A stretch of 64,000 bases of DNA from Tupaia tana (GCA_026018925.1 JAKSZU010000003.1:191538139-191602138), one strand, 5' to 3'. Positions 30,601-41,706 are shown, counted from the first letter of the stretch. Notes: a model not told the origin generated them from the sequence alone. Numbers and translations are program-made.

Positions 30601-33600
30601 CTGCTCCTGGCCTCTGGCCTCCCTCTGCTGTGTCTAGTCACTGCCCAGGCCCAAGGGTACCCTTAGCAAAAGTGTCTGGACTCCCTCCCTCTAGGGGGTC
30701 CTAGCCATGCCCATTTCTGCTGTGCACCATTCCTGCTCATGGCTGGACACTGGGAGGGATTCTGGAGGCTGCCGGAGTGTCCAGGCTCACAGGCATAAGC
30801 ACAAATGGTAGAGAAAGAGGGTGGGAAGGGCCCCTGAGAGGCCTCCGAGATCACCTGTTTGGGGTCCCTGCTCTGTCTTTCCAGCCGTCAGAGGTCCTGA
30901 GCGCCCAGCATTAACCATGCGCTGTTACGACACATATATTGATTGCTTCCTGCATTGAAGCCACCGTGTGCAGTGGCATGAAACCCAGATTCTCAGGCTC
31001 CAGCGTGGGGACCCAGATTTGTTGCTCTTGTGCACATACAGGGCTTGCTCAGGCATATTTTCCCCTGCCTGGTTTTGGAGACACCCCGTTTTCTGCATCT
31101 GTTGCCTAGTCCACTTACTCCCCAGAACCCGATGGATGTTTCTCTCTGAAGGTGCCGCAAGGCCCTGGCTATGTCCTCTTTCCCCCCAGACAAGAGGATG
31201 GCTTTCCTTCCCAATTGGCCACGTTCCCCAGAGTCTGGGGGTTGACAGACTGTGCTGGGCGCTATAAACAGGCCTCGCAAAGGGTACAGGGGTTCTACGG
31301 CCAGCCCAGGCCCAGCCGGCCTGGAGGGGTGGGAAGAAGCGTTCCACCTCCATCTGAGCTATGAACATTTTCCTTTAGAAAGGGCTCCAAGTGCTTGGGA
31401 GGGGTTTCCAGCATCTGCAGCAATGCCATGACCATGTCCGTCTGCGCCTATGCCTCTCCCCACAGGTGTGCGTGCACACGTGTTCCGTCTGTGGGCTGAG
31501 CATGCCCGTGGGCGGCGGTCTCCATGTCTGTACATGGCCCTCTGAGAAAAATGACTCCAGCCTCCACTTTGTGTGAGCAGTTCTATCTCAAACACTCTAA
31601 AATAAACCTGCTGAAAAGGCTTTAACAACTTTTTTTTTTTTTTTGTCCGTGGTATGAGCACTAACACCAGCGGGTCTCCATGGTCAATTTATGAAACTTG
31701 GGAAAGCATTGCTTGTAATTAGAAGTCTAGAAGGGCCTCAATTAGAGCAGCGTTTGCCCTGCCAGGCCTGCTACCAAATCCCTCTCGGCAGTGTTCTGCT
31801 CCTGGCTGGAAAAGGCCTTTGATTTGCACCAAATGTTCAGTGGCCACAGTGGACGAGCCTTGGCACTGCCCACCCTGCCAGCTGCTTGGGCACAGGCCGG
31901 CCTCCACCCCCTGGCCTGCCCATCCCTTCTGACTTTGGGTTTGTCAGTGCAGGCCCAGCTCTCCCTGCCTCCTGACCTCCTAACACCTCTGTGCTCCTGA
32001 GCTCCTTGTTTTGGAGGGGCAGACCTCCCTGGGGGTCACCCCCTGTACTCTTTCTAGCCCAAAGTGGCAGTGCTCACACTGAGCATTAAAGACCACCTGT
32101 TAGGCCAATTCAAGGCCGAGGCAGCTACAGTCAGTGCTGGAGAGAAGGTGGTGTCTAGGTGCACAAGTGACACCAGTGTCCCTTCGTCCTTCACCCCCAT
32201 CTGAGCAGAGGCCTGGCCTTGCGTCCCCCCACTGCAGGACATGCAGCCAGAGGGCTCCAGATCCCAGAGTATACAGGACCTGGCTGGGGGGAGTTGGGGA
32301 GCAGCAAAGACCTCTGCCCTCTTGAATCCCTGTAGATTAAAGACATGCAGTTTGACTGAGACCAGGCCCAGGGTGCCATGTTTGTCCCATCCTGCTGGTG
32401 GGGTCGAGGCAGCCAACAACAGGAATACTGAGAGGATATCCCTTATCCCCTCCCCGCCCCCCCCCCCAGCAAAGGCTCAGGTCCTGGAGGTGCTGGAAGC
32501 AGGAAACAGAAGTGCTGAGTCAGCTCAAGAGCTTGGCCCTCTTCCCTCCCCAGGACACACGCACCACCAGCTTGCACACTTTGGCAATCCCAGCCACACT
32601 TACTGGCTCTCATCAATGTGCATGCATCTTCACACACATTCACTGAGTTCACCTAGTCCCTTGGTACCACAGGTCACAGCCACCTGCACAAACTCATATT
32701 CTTCCACTGGCTTCACCGCCATTCACAGTCACAGACATGGCTACAGTCACACACTCGGGGCATGCTGCCTTCTGGGTCCTCTGTCCCGTCAGCCTCAGGT
32801 CTCTCTTAGAGTGGGGGAAGAATCTCCTGAGAGCAGATGGTTCATAACAAACACAATTGCAGCATCAGACCCTAGACCTCACTGGTCACACCTTGGGAGA
32901 ATGGCAGAGAGCCTGGGGGCACCTTAGGAGGACAGCTTAGGTGTCAGTCCCTGCGTGTCTCCCCCCTGCAGTAGGGGAATGGCAAGGGAAGGGTTACAGG
33001 CTAACTAGAAAAAAAACAATTACTAACGGGAAAGGCAGTGCATTCCAGCCTTGCTTAGCAGGGCTGCCAGAGCCGTGGGTGGTTCTTGGATTATGCATTT
33101 CCTTGAAAACAAAAAAGAAAGTTCAGGGCAGTTCAGCTGTGCCTGCATCTCACTCTGGGGCTTTTGTCTCCAGCCCCCTCACGGTCCCGCGTGCCCGCAC
33201 ACACGCACACACAGTCCCACTGGCCCAGCCAAAGATCCACTGGGAAAGTGAGAACATTAATACCCCCAAAAGCCTGCAAGGAGAAGGCAGAGGCTGGAAA
33301 GAAGAATTGCAGAAAGACAGAGGAAGAGGAGCTGGGAGCGAGGAGAACTCCCTGGCTGAAGTCTCCCTTCTGCTAGGGGCAGACTGTGGAAACACTGGCT
33401 CCTTCTCACCAAAGCAGTACAGAGCCCCTGCTCTGCTCCAGCCAGCAGGCCAGGCCTGGTTTCCTCTGCAGGGGTTCACTGCACAGGGGCCCCCAGGTGG
33501 CTTCTACCCAACTCAGCACTCTTGTCTTTCTGTGAAAATCGGGTACCCTGTGGGACTCTAATTACTGTATTCATACTGAGCAGTGGGTAGCTGCTAAGGC

Positions 33601-33633
33601 TGAGAGGGAGACCTCTCAGGTGATTCGCTTTTT
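27616..33633. other. 6-kb SINE-free interval, no gene supported
   Basis: No L, S or D copy, recognisable LINE or LTR is visible over 6 kb, against about one SINE per 1.4 kb window-wide. AT-rich blocks with TAATTA motifs sit in GC-rich surroundings (29880-30125; 30355-30380; 31690-31760). CA/TG-rich runs lie near 28690-28735 and 30150-30240. Open frames of 228 codons (32241-32927) and 206 codons (32941-33561) lie in different phases and I recognise no domain in either. Confidence 0.45.
29880..30125. promoter_or_regulatory. Candidate conserved non-coding element
   Basis: AT-rich island containing TTTTTTAATTACTTTAATTA, GATTGCCTTAATCTTTTACT and GGCTGGTAATTAAGAAGAAT. Several TAATTA cores are typical homeodomain binding sites, and a possible nuclear-receptor-like TTTGACCTTTG lies at about 30071. 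No long frame crosses it. Enhancer-like role is inference; conservation must be measured. Confidence 0.35.
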
Positions 33634-33646
33634 AAAAGAGTTTATT

Positions 33647-33904
33647 GGGAACCAGCAGTTAGCGTAATGGCTATGTTGCTGGACTCCCACATAGTCAACC
33701 ACGGTTCGCGTCCCGGACCCGGTGGCTTAAAACTCACGCCGGGCGCGTGTGCGTGTGTGCCCAAGATCCCGAGAGGAGAATGGAGGAGAGGGATTGCGGC
33801 GTGACCATCCCCCCTGGGGGGTGATTTCTCGCTTTCTGTCTCTATGTCTCTGTCTGTCTGGCGAGCGCACGCGCCCTATAGCAAAAAACCTCTCCAAAAA
33901 AAAA
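33647..33904 (+). mobile_element. L-type SINE inserted in the tail of a D-type SINE
   Basis: GGGAACCAGCAGTTAGCGTA, B-box region GGTTCGCGTCCCGG, TTAAAACTCACGCCGGGCGC, palindrome CCCCCCTGGGGGG, tail A14. AAAAGAGTTTATT occurs at 33634-33646 and 33905-33917, a perfect 13-bp target-site duplication derived from the D tail (AATAAACTC on its strand). Confidence 0.95.
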
Positions 33905-34100
33905 AAAAGAGTTTATTTATTGATTTCTTCCATGAAGGAAGGAGACAGAGAGGCACCTCAGCGTGGTCCTCATGCTAAGATCCACCCCCTGTCTCAGCCG
34001 GCCAGATCATGGTCACTGGCCTGCTCAGGAAGGCCCAGGGGTGAGAACCCAGGATCTTTCCCATGTGAGTCCAGTTGCATTACTACTGAGCCACTTCTGA
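33905..34100 (-). mobile_element. D-type SINE
   Basis: On the minus strand: TCAGAAGTGGCTCAGTAGTA, ACATGGGAAAGATCCTGGGT plus TCTCACCCCTGGG, CATGATCTGGCCGGCTGAGA, GGATCTTAGCATGAGGACCA, ending AATCAATAAATAAACTC. It is the host of the preceding L insertion, which makes D older than L here. Confidence 0.78.
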
Positions 34101-34389
34101 TTTACTTTTCAAGTGCCATAAAGATGGTGGTGTCTCCCCGAGGAAGAACAGGAGGGGCGGCCCTCTTGCTATAAGCACTGGAACAGAATCGAACGGCCTC
34201 TGGGTCTGGACAAGCATAACCTTCTCATGGCTCTTTTGATCCCCACCAAAGCCCCGAGAGTGGGTAGGGCAAACATGGTCTCTGAGCAAATGGGGAAACT
34301 GAGACTTGGAGAGGGATGGAAGACCCTGCTCACGCAGTGGCACAGGCTGACTTCCTAGAACTCGGTTGCTCTCCTTGGCTCTCCGAGTG

Positions 34390-34662
34390 GCTGGCTCATT
34401 CCCATCTTTTAGGGCTCAGCTGACACACTGTCCCTCCTCACATCCCCGTGTGACCACCTATCTGAAGTAGTCTGCGCCCACAGCCTCTCTTCCTTCCCTC
34501 CAGGCATGTGCTGGCTTCGTGTATCTGCCTTACCCACCAGACTGTCACCTCCTGGAGAGAAGGACATGGCCCGACTGTTTTTCTTGCTGTGTATCCCAGT
34601 GCCCGGGGTAATGCTGAGCACACAGTAGGCACTCAACACATATTTCTGGAATGAATAAAGAG
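34390..34662 (+). mobile_element. LINE-2 3' end
   Basis: CTGGCTCATTCCCATCTTTT, AGGGCTCAGCTGACACACTG, CTGTCACCTCCTGGAGAGAA, TGCTGAGCACACAGTAGGCA and CTCAACACATATTTCTGGAA follow the complete L2 3' order, ending in AATGAATAAA. Confidence 0.85.
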
Positions 34663-34966
34663 CCAAATGGCTACATAGCTTGGGTGGGTGGAACTAGGTC
34701 TAGACATCTAGCACCCCACTCAGTTTTGTGGCTGCTCCTGTCCACCTGACTCCTGCCGTGACAGAGGTGACGAGGATGCTCAGAGCCTCTCCGTTCCAGA
34801 CCTGGGTTGTATCCCAAACACCTAAACTTTAAAAAAATCAGATTCCACAGGTGGGCTGCTCATTGGTTATGCAAGGGTCGGATAGACAGGCTGATAGGGT
34901 ATGCCAGATGATAGGACCTCAAATGAGGCCAGAGCTATAGCACAACCATTAAGAACTACACAGAAG

Positions 34967-35126
34967 GGGTCAGCAGGTGGCATAGTGGTTAAGATGCTGG
35001 ACACTCCCACATGGTGACCACGGTTCGCGTCTTGGACCTGGTAGCTTGCTTTCTCACTTTCCTTCTCTCTGTGTGCCTGTTTTTCTCAGGTCAAATGAAA
35101 ATGACGGAATGAATCAATAATTATGA

Positions 35127-35162
<36 letters not shown>

Positions 35163-35264
35163 AGGAAAAGAAAGAAAGAAAGAAAGGAAGAAAGAAAGAA
35201 AGGGAAAGGAAAGGAAAGGAAAGGAAAGGAAAGGGAAGAGAAGAGAAGAGAAAAGAAGAGAAAA
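34967..35264 (+). mobile_element. S-type SINE with expanded (GAAA)n tail
   Basis: GGGTCAGCAGGTGGCATAGT, B-box region GGTTCGCGTCTTGG, then AGCTTGCTTTCTCACTTTCC and GGTCAAATGAAAATGACGGA. The tail continues as about 140 bp of GAAA/GGAAA units. AAGAACTACACAGA flanks it on both sides (from 34950 and from 35265), a perfect target-site duplication inside another SINE. Confidence 0.92.
35124..35264 (+). repeat. (GAAA)n/(GGAAA)n microsatellite
   Basis: Compound purine microsatellite grown from the S-type SINE tail. GAAA units come first, GGAAA units in the middle and GAGAA units at the end. Confidence 0.95.
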
Positions 35265-35485
35265 GAACTACACAGAGGAAGTTGAATCCTATCTGGTCAA
35301 CCAAGGTTCGAGTCCTGGCCCCAGGGGCTTGAAAAATACATTGAGTGGGTGCACATGTGTCCAAAATCCTGACAGGTTGGAGAGTTAAAGGAAAAGAGGA
35401 TTGCAGCATGACCAGGCCATGTTGGGGTGCTTTGACTCCCTCCCTCTCTCTCAGGTGTGCACATGCACCTTTTGGAATGGGGGGG

Positions 35486-38400
35486 GGGGGGAAGGGAAGA
35501 AAGAGAGAGGCCAGAGCTGGCTGATATGTGCCATTTAGACACATTCATCCATTGCTCTGGGCCACAGGCATTTTCCAGGTGCCAAGCTGGGTTCTTAGAC
35601 ATGGCACCTGCTCTGAGTGGACCTAGGCTTTTAGGGAAAGTCAAACACCCCCATGACGGTGCATTGTGTTCAGATCCAGTCTGGGTGTGATGCTCTTGCT
35701 GTCCAGGGCAACTTCACAGAGGCTAGCTGGTCAGCTGTGGGCTGACAGGCTGACCAGGATGGCACGCCAGGCACAGGCGACAGGACGTGCAAAGGCACAG
35801 TGGTAAGGGAACGCCTAGGGGCCTGGATCAGGTTTGGGCGGGGGAGAGTTCAGAGAAGCGTGGGCTGGAGGAGGGACAGGGCAAGGTCTGCTGACCCAAG
35901 AAGCTAGGGTTTCATCAGGAAGGCTGTGGGGAGCCTCTCAGGACCTTTCAGGGAACAAGACATGGACAGTTTTGCATGGTAGGAAGCTCGCTCTGCGGGC
36001 AACGTGCAGAGAAGGCTGATGGGAAGTGCGATGGGACAAGTTAGGAGGCTGCGGCTGTCACCCAGGTGAGCACAGATGGCTAGAACTTGGGGCTACAGGG
36101 ATGGAGATGAGGGGATGAGGAACATTTAGGAGTAGGAGAGGTTTGCAAGGAAACTGCCATGAGGGGACAAGGGCAAAGCCATTGTCAGGATGAGTCTCAG
36201 GATTCTGTCTGCTCAGCTGAGTAGACGGTGTGGGCAGAATATCCGAGCAGAATATATGGATGCCATATTGACCTTACCATGTATCTGATTGGCTGTTAGG
36301 TAAGAGAACCTGGAGAGGAAGATTCTGGGCTGGAACTCCAGGGGAGCTGCAACCCAGGCACCAGTCTCGCAGTCTCAGGAGAAGTTGCAGAGAGAGCTGG
36401 AGCAGAGTGAGAATAGAGTCGAGTCCTCCTCGCTCCCTCCCTCTGCTAAGTGAAATCTTGGCACTCTGCATGTGGGTGAGCACCCAGCAAAGACTGTCAG
36501 GCAGGGGAGATCTTGGGCCAAGCCTAAGAGGCTATAGATTAGGATAGATGGAGGGCCCGGGAGGCGGGCAGCAAAGGGACAGAGGCAGGTTTGGAGGGGA
36601 GACACGTTCTATATCTGAAGGCCGCACCCCCACCCCTAGCCTGGGCATAACCTCAGCTCAGCAGTCCATGGGAGGAAGGGCTGGATGCTCGGAATGGCCT
36701 CCTTCAGTCTGGAGGATGGCCCCCAGCCCACTACACAGCGGCCCCATGCTATGAGGGCCTGTCCTCAGGGGCTGCTATCCTGGGCCTGCCTGGTCCAACC
36801 CAGGGAGCGAGGTTTCCAGCCTCCTGTTTCTCTCCATGCTGGGATCTCCAGCAGTGAGTACCACAGTGACCGGGAGAAGCATCTGTCCAGAAAGAGCAAC
36901 TTTGAGCTGGGTATCGTTTCCCACTCCCTTTATTGGTGTTGAAAAGAAAGCTTCTGTTCCCTGCTCGCTTTCTTCTTTGTGGTTTGCAGGCCGCACACCT
37001 CTCAGCCCTCCGCCCCCTTCCCTGAAGCACTAAGTAGTGGCTGGGCAAGGCTGGTGGGACCCTCGCTTGCTTCCTGTCCTCACTCCTTCCTGGATCCCAC
37101 CGCATTCTCACCTTTTGCCTGACCTCCCTATTCCAGCCCACACCTGTGGCCTGTCCCTGGAATTCCTCCAAGACGGTCCAGGGTGCAGGGCTGTGAACAA
37201 TCTGTCGGGTTTATCTCCCTCAGCTCTTCTGATGACAGCGACATCACCATCACCAGTGGCCAGCCACTGGCAGCGCCCTCTGTCCTGTAGGACTGAGCCT
37301 GTCCAGCCGAAGATGTCAGCAGATGGCCCCATGCCCTCTGGGCCCCCTGCCCTCCCCTTGCCATTCCTCCCTTGTTCTGGTTCTGATGTTCCTTCTCCTT
37401 GCTCCTTCTTTAGACTGGACAGCTACGTGTATATGGGGTGTGGAGAGCAACCCAAGCCTGATTCTGGCCAGCGAGACTGCCTGTTGAGGTGGAAATCATT
37501 GCAATAATTAACTGGCCTCCTCAGCTGCTGTGGTGGGCGCGAGGTGGAGGAGGCCCATGGCACAGCCTGACCAACGGGCCAGCGCCAAGCAGGGCCAATG
37601 CTCCCCAAGCCATTCTGGGGCCAGAGCACAGTTAGCCCCTGTCCTGCAGAGGCGTCACAAGGCCTGGCTCAGCACATTCCTTGGCCTAAGAGAAGTGGAA
37701 GCCTGGGGACCCAGCAGGGAGGGCCTGACTCCAGTCCCAACGTGGGTCTTGTCAGGGAAATGGGGAACCTGAGGGACCCCCCCTAGATGTCAGTCATTCC
37801 CTCCAGGGCACTAATTTCTCTGCCCCTCCTCCACACAACTCACCCAGGACTCAGTGTAGGCCAACAGGATGGGGATCCCTCAAGGGCCTAAACCAGAGAG
37901 GCTGGACTGGCTGGAGGGGGAACCAGTTACCCCCATACTGGGTCCTCTGGAGCCACTCTGTGCTCAGTCAGGCCCCCCGGTGTGTCTGGTCTCCTTCTCA
38001 AAGCTTCTAGCAGCAGAATTCAGAAGCCCTGTGCTGCCAACCCAAGAGCATGCCCCCCAACACACACATCACAGTGGTCTCCCAGATATGTGGCACACCC
38101 TCCACCCTGGTCTCACCACAGGGTGACACGCAAGCCCCGCCCCAGGCAGGACTGTCAGCCAGGGCAGAGAAGCAGGTGCTGTCAGTGCGCACTGGCTGGG
38201 GCCGAAACAAGCTGAGCGGCGTGCTTGACTGCTGACCGCTGCTCCTCGGCCCTGTACGTGTGCCTTTGGGCTGTCTGCTTTAAGCCTTTGCAAAACGAGG
38301 ATTTGGAATTAAATCTGTGGTTTGAAGACTCTGCTCTCGGAGCCCAAGCTGTCTATGGAGAGAACCAGGCCCATGGCAGCTCCAGGCTCACCAGTTACAC

Positions 38401-38879
38401 ACCGATAGAGTTGTCTTAGCAGACGGAACCCATGACTGAGAAACAACTGATCACCCTGAGGAGAGGCAATGCCTGCGTCCTTCCGGCCTGAACCATCCTG
38501 GGATGGCCCTGCTGCAGGAGGGCCCAGGCCCCAGAGGGGTGACCCAAGGAACTTACCCATCGAATCTTAGATTGAGTCTAGAGCTAGACACACAAATCCG
38601 TGTGCCCAAGACACAAAGGGACGGAGCAGGCCCTGGTATGAGGGCTCAGAATGAGCCAGGCAGACCCAGAGGAGAATGTGCACCTACGTTCACACATATG
38701 CCTATGTGCGCATGCACGCACATGCGTGCACACACACGTGGGCAGCCCTGACCCCTCACCCCGTAGGAGAGGCGGCTCCAGCTGGAGGAGGCCATGCTTC
38801 TCCCTCCGACCCTGTCTCACTCCCACTTACCCCCTCTTCAGGCTCTTCAAGCTGACCTCACAGAGCTCCGTCTGAGATG
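35486..38879. other. SINE-free interval, no gene supported
   Basis: About 3.4 kb. The part at 35690-36130 (GACAGTTTTGCATGGTAGGA, GTTAGGAGGCTGCGGCTGTC, CACCCAGGTGAGCACAGATG) resembles the ancient LINE-2-like repeat seen at 5.8 and 19.6 kb. The remainder is GC-rich, with frames of up to 156 codons (37037-37507) and no recognised domain. 38690-38742 is an alternating purine-pyrimidine run (TGTGCGCATGCACGCACATG). Confidence 0.4.
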
Positions 38880-39085
38880 AGGAAAATGTCTCTCTCTGTT
38901 TTTCAAATATTTGGGGCTTGCTAAAGACCAACACATTTTTTTTTAAGTGTGTATAATTTGAGGGCAAGTTGATCCATATGTTTCTGATTCCCTTGCACTT
39001 AAATCATCAAAATATTGATTTTTAAGAGCCATTTGATGTCTAAGAAACCTTTTTAATAAGCTTTTAAAGCTCTTTAAATCCAGAG
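38880..39085. promoter_or_regulatory. Candidate conserved non-coding element
   Basis: AT-rich island in GC-rich DNA: AAGTGTGTATAATTTGAGGG, CACTTAAATCATCAAAATAT, CCTTTTTAATAAGCTTTTAA and AGCTCTTTAAATCC. No young repeat, no frame. Function inferred only from composition and isolation from transposons. Confidence 0.32.
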
Positions 39086-39409
39086 CCTGGAGCCAGTGTC
39101 AGGGCCCAGGCTGGCCGCTGGCTGGCCGCACCCCACCCCCTCCCTTGGGTCAGGATTACTGGGAGCTGAGTCCCGCTTCCCTTCTGCAGGCCCTACCTCT
39201 GCCGGCCCTCCTGGTCTGCCCTGAACTCCCCAAGGTCCCAGCCAAGGACTCCTGCTGTCCTAACAGAGGGCCCCACTGCCCATTTCTTCCCAAAGACCTC
39301 TCTTTGCACCTCTGCAGAGCACCCTTAAGAGACAAACCAAGAGGCACAAATGCAATTTTTACTTTTTAAAGACTACCTCATATTTTGTTGTATAAATAAA
39401 TATTTTTTA

Positions 39410-39659
39410 GAGTTGCTGGTGATGTGGTGGTTAAGGCAGTTAGATTCCACATGTCTGGCTGCATGATTCAAGACCTGGAGCAGGCAGTTTGAAAATCATG
39501 TAGGGAGCATGTGCGTGTGTGCCCAAAATCCCAAAAAGAGATTGGAGGAGATGGACTGCAGCATGACTATGTCCCCAGGGGATGCTTTTCTCGCTTGTCC
39601 TCTGCCTCTCTCTGGTGAATGCACGTGCCTTCCAGCAAATTAAAAAAAAAAAAAAAAAA
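39410..39659 (+). mobile_element. L-type SINE, older subfamily
   Basis: GAGTTGCTGGTGATGTGGTG, B-box area GATTCAAGACCTGG, GCAGTTTGAAAATCATGTAG, CCCCAGGGGATGC (short palindrome), A18 tail. Flanks ATAAATATTTTT and GATAAATATGCTG suggest a target-site duplication. Confidence 0.85.
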
Positions 39660-39924
39660 AGATAAATATGCTGTAATTCATGTAACGCCTATTAAAGGAC
39701 ACTTAGGTCATTTCCCAATGTATACCTTTGTATATGTTTATAATTGTTTCTTTTGGATATGCTTTTTAAAAAAAAAAAATTCATGACACAGTGCATGCAG
39801 GCATGAGAGAGAGGGGGAGAGCACCCTGAATAAGATTTGGTCTCATCACTATCCCCTTCCCCAGTTCTCAAGCTCATTAGGATCTTGGGAATCTAAACCC
39901 ATGGTCAGTCATGTGGCTTTGAGC

Positions 39925-40132
39925 ACCCAAGAGACACAGAGAGAGGGAAGGTAAGAAATCACCCCTCAGGGACGATGGCTACACCACAATCCCTTCTCCA
40001 GTCTGCTCTCAGGATCTTGGGCACACACACACATGCACCTGGCATGATTTTCGAGCTGCTGGGTCCAAGACTCAAATCACATAGTAGCCATGAGGAATCC
40101 AGCCTCCTCAACCTCCATGCCATCTGCTGGCC
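39925..40132 (-). mobile_element. L-type SINE, tail side eroded
   Basis: Minus strand: AAGAAATCACCCCTCAGGGA, CAATCCCTTCTCCAGTCTGC, TTTTCGAGCTGCTGGGTCCA, head CATCTGCTGGCC. The sequence to its left (39770-39920: A/T run, GAGAGAGAGGGGGAGAGCAC, GGGAATCTAAACCCATGGTC) may be a further decayed minus-strand SINE but I could not assign it. Confidence 0.75.
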
Positions 40133-40384
40133 TGGGTCGTCCTTTGAATACATTTCTGGAGGTGAAAATACTGGGACGAAGAGCATGCACAACCCTTAAA
40201 TCTCTTTACACACAAGTTGCCACATTGTTTTTCCTAATTTATACTCTAAATTAGTAATTGATTGATTACTTCCTAATCAGTGTATACTTCCACAGGTCTT
40301 CCTCCCCATACTCTAAAGTGGAATTCGTGTTCTTACTCAAATGATACTATCCCACGGGAGTTCTCTAACATAGCAGTTACAAGT

Positions 40385-40618
40385 AGATCAGGTGGTGTGG
40401 TGGTCAGGGTGTTGTACTCCCACATGGCTGACCACGATTTGAGCCCTGGGCCTTGAAAATCACTCGGGGCATGTGTACATGCATGCCCAAAATCTCAAGA
40501 GGAGACTGGAGAAGAAGGCATTGCAGTGTGGCCATCCCTCTTGGGGGTGATTTCTTGCTTTTCTTCTCTGTCTCTGTCTCTCTCTGTAAGCACACACATT
40601 CCACAGCAAAAATCTAAA
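40385..40618 (+). mobile_element. L-type SINE
   Basis: ATCAGGTGGTGTGGTGGTCA, B-box area GATTTGAGCCCTGG, CTTGAAAATCACTCGGGGCA, CTTGGGGGTGATTTCTTGCT. The head's first bases and part of the CAGCAGGT motif are lost. The tail has expanded into the adjoining purine microsatellite. Confidence 0.85.
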
Positions 40619-40784
40619 AAAAGAAAGAAAAGAAAGAAAGAAAGAGAGGAAGGGAGGAAGGGAGGAAGGGAGAAAGAAAGGAAAGAAAGAAAGAAAGAAA
40701 AGAAAAGAAAAGAAAAGAAAAGAAAAGAAAAGAAAAGAAAAGAAAAGAAGAGAAAAAAAAGAAAAGAAAAGAAAAGAAAAAAAG
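40619..40784 (+). repeat. (GAAA)n/(AGAAA)n microsatellite
   Basis: About 165 bp of purine repeat on the plus strand. GAAA units with GGAAG interruptions come first, then a regular five-base AAAAG array. Derived from the preceding SINE's tail. Confidence 0.95.
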
Positions 40785-41014
40785 AGTAGGCTTTGGCAGT
40801 AGGGTGCTTAGGTTCAAATCCCAGTTCTGCTACTTACTATTGTAATTGGGAAGGTTGCTTATTCTGTCTGTGCCTCCGTTTTCCATCTACAACTTTGGGA
40901 TAATAACGGTACCAACCACCAAAGATGATCATGGGATTAAATGAGAGCACCTAGGTGAGCTTACACTGCTTAGAACAGTGCCTGAGCATTGCCTGTGTTC
41001 AATAAATGATGGCT
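40785..41014 (+). mobile_element. MIR element, nearly full length
   Basis: Head CTTAGGTTCAAATCCCAGTT, CTGCTACTTACTATTGTAAT, core TGTGCCTCCGTTTTCCATCT, TGGGATTAAATGAGAGCACC and 3' end TAGAACAGTGCCTGAGCATT, TCAATAAATGATGGCTG. This is the clearest MIR in the window, in correct order from tRNA-like head to L2-like tail. Confidence 0.88.
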
Positions 41015-41089
41015 GGTCTTGTCTCAGTTAGGCTCCCCTTCAACACAGATGGCTCTTCCTCCTCCCCTTCCTCTCTTTATGTGAGCAAC

Positions 41090-41315
41090 TCCTGCTTACA
41101 CCTCAGGTCTCTGTAGATGCCTCGCCCATGTGATGCGTCTGACAGCTCCCCCTACACTCACTCCTGTCGTCATTCATCTAAAGAGTTCCCGTCTAGCTTT
41201 CCTGCTGAGCTGCCAGCCCCCAGAGGGCAGAAGTGAAGTGTATCCCCTTCCCAGAGCCTACCAGTGTCACGTGCTACGACACCCAATACGTATGTGTTGG
41301 ATTGAACAGGATGGA
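41090..41315 (+). mobile_element. LINE-2 3' end
   Basis: TCCTGCTTACACCTCAGGTC, TTCCTGCTGAGCTGCCAGCC, CCCAGAGGGCAGAAGTGAAG and AATACGTATGTGTTGGATTG keep L2 3' order. More diverged than the copy at 34390. Confidence 0.6.
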
Positions 41316-41706
41316 ATTGAGTGGCCTGCCTTAACTAGGATGACTTTTGTTTCATCATTTCTGAAAATCCTATTCACCCACAAAAGGTAGAGAGCTGCCC
41401 CTTGGGGGTAAGAAGAAGAAGGAACTGAGGCTGGAAAGGTGAAGCTCCAAAATGAGCACCCCGTGTTTAAGAGATGGTAGTATCCATGGTAGTGGTTGGT
41501 CTGAGTGAACAAACTTGTTTTGGAGGAAAAGTTCTCCTGTGGCTTTTTATTCACCTTGATTTGTTCTTTCATTTTCAAATACTTCCTCGTCTGTTCAGCC
41601 TGGAAAGTACTGTGGGTCCTGCTTCCACAGCTCTGTGCGAGACCCTGTGCTTAGCAAGTATTGGGTAAGTGAGGCATGAACGATGCTCCTCTCTCTCTAA
41701 GTCTAC

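Larger units (their letters stand above)
34927..35485 (+). mobile_element. Old L-type SINE, host of a nested S-type SINE
   Basis: Left part GGCCAGAGCTATAGCACAAC to 34965; right part resumes at about 35281 with CTATCTGGTCAACCAAGGTT, B box GGTTCGAGTCCTGG, GGCTTGAAAAATACATTGAG, GTGTGCACATGCACC. The tRNA-like head is split between A and B boxes by the S-type insertion. Diverged body; the tail became a G-rich run (35478-35492). Confidence 0.8.

Noticed and set aside
32241-32927. 228-codon frame as a gene
   Set aside because: No recognisable domain, low-complexity S/P/H/T composition, runs through a C-rich homopolymer at about 32453-32467 and lacks splice or promoter context. Kept only as a low-interest finding.
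35124-35332. Lysine/glutamate-rich small protein
   Set aside because: Translation of a GAAA/GGAAA microsatellite in a SINE tail.
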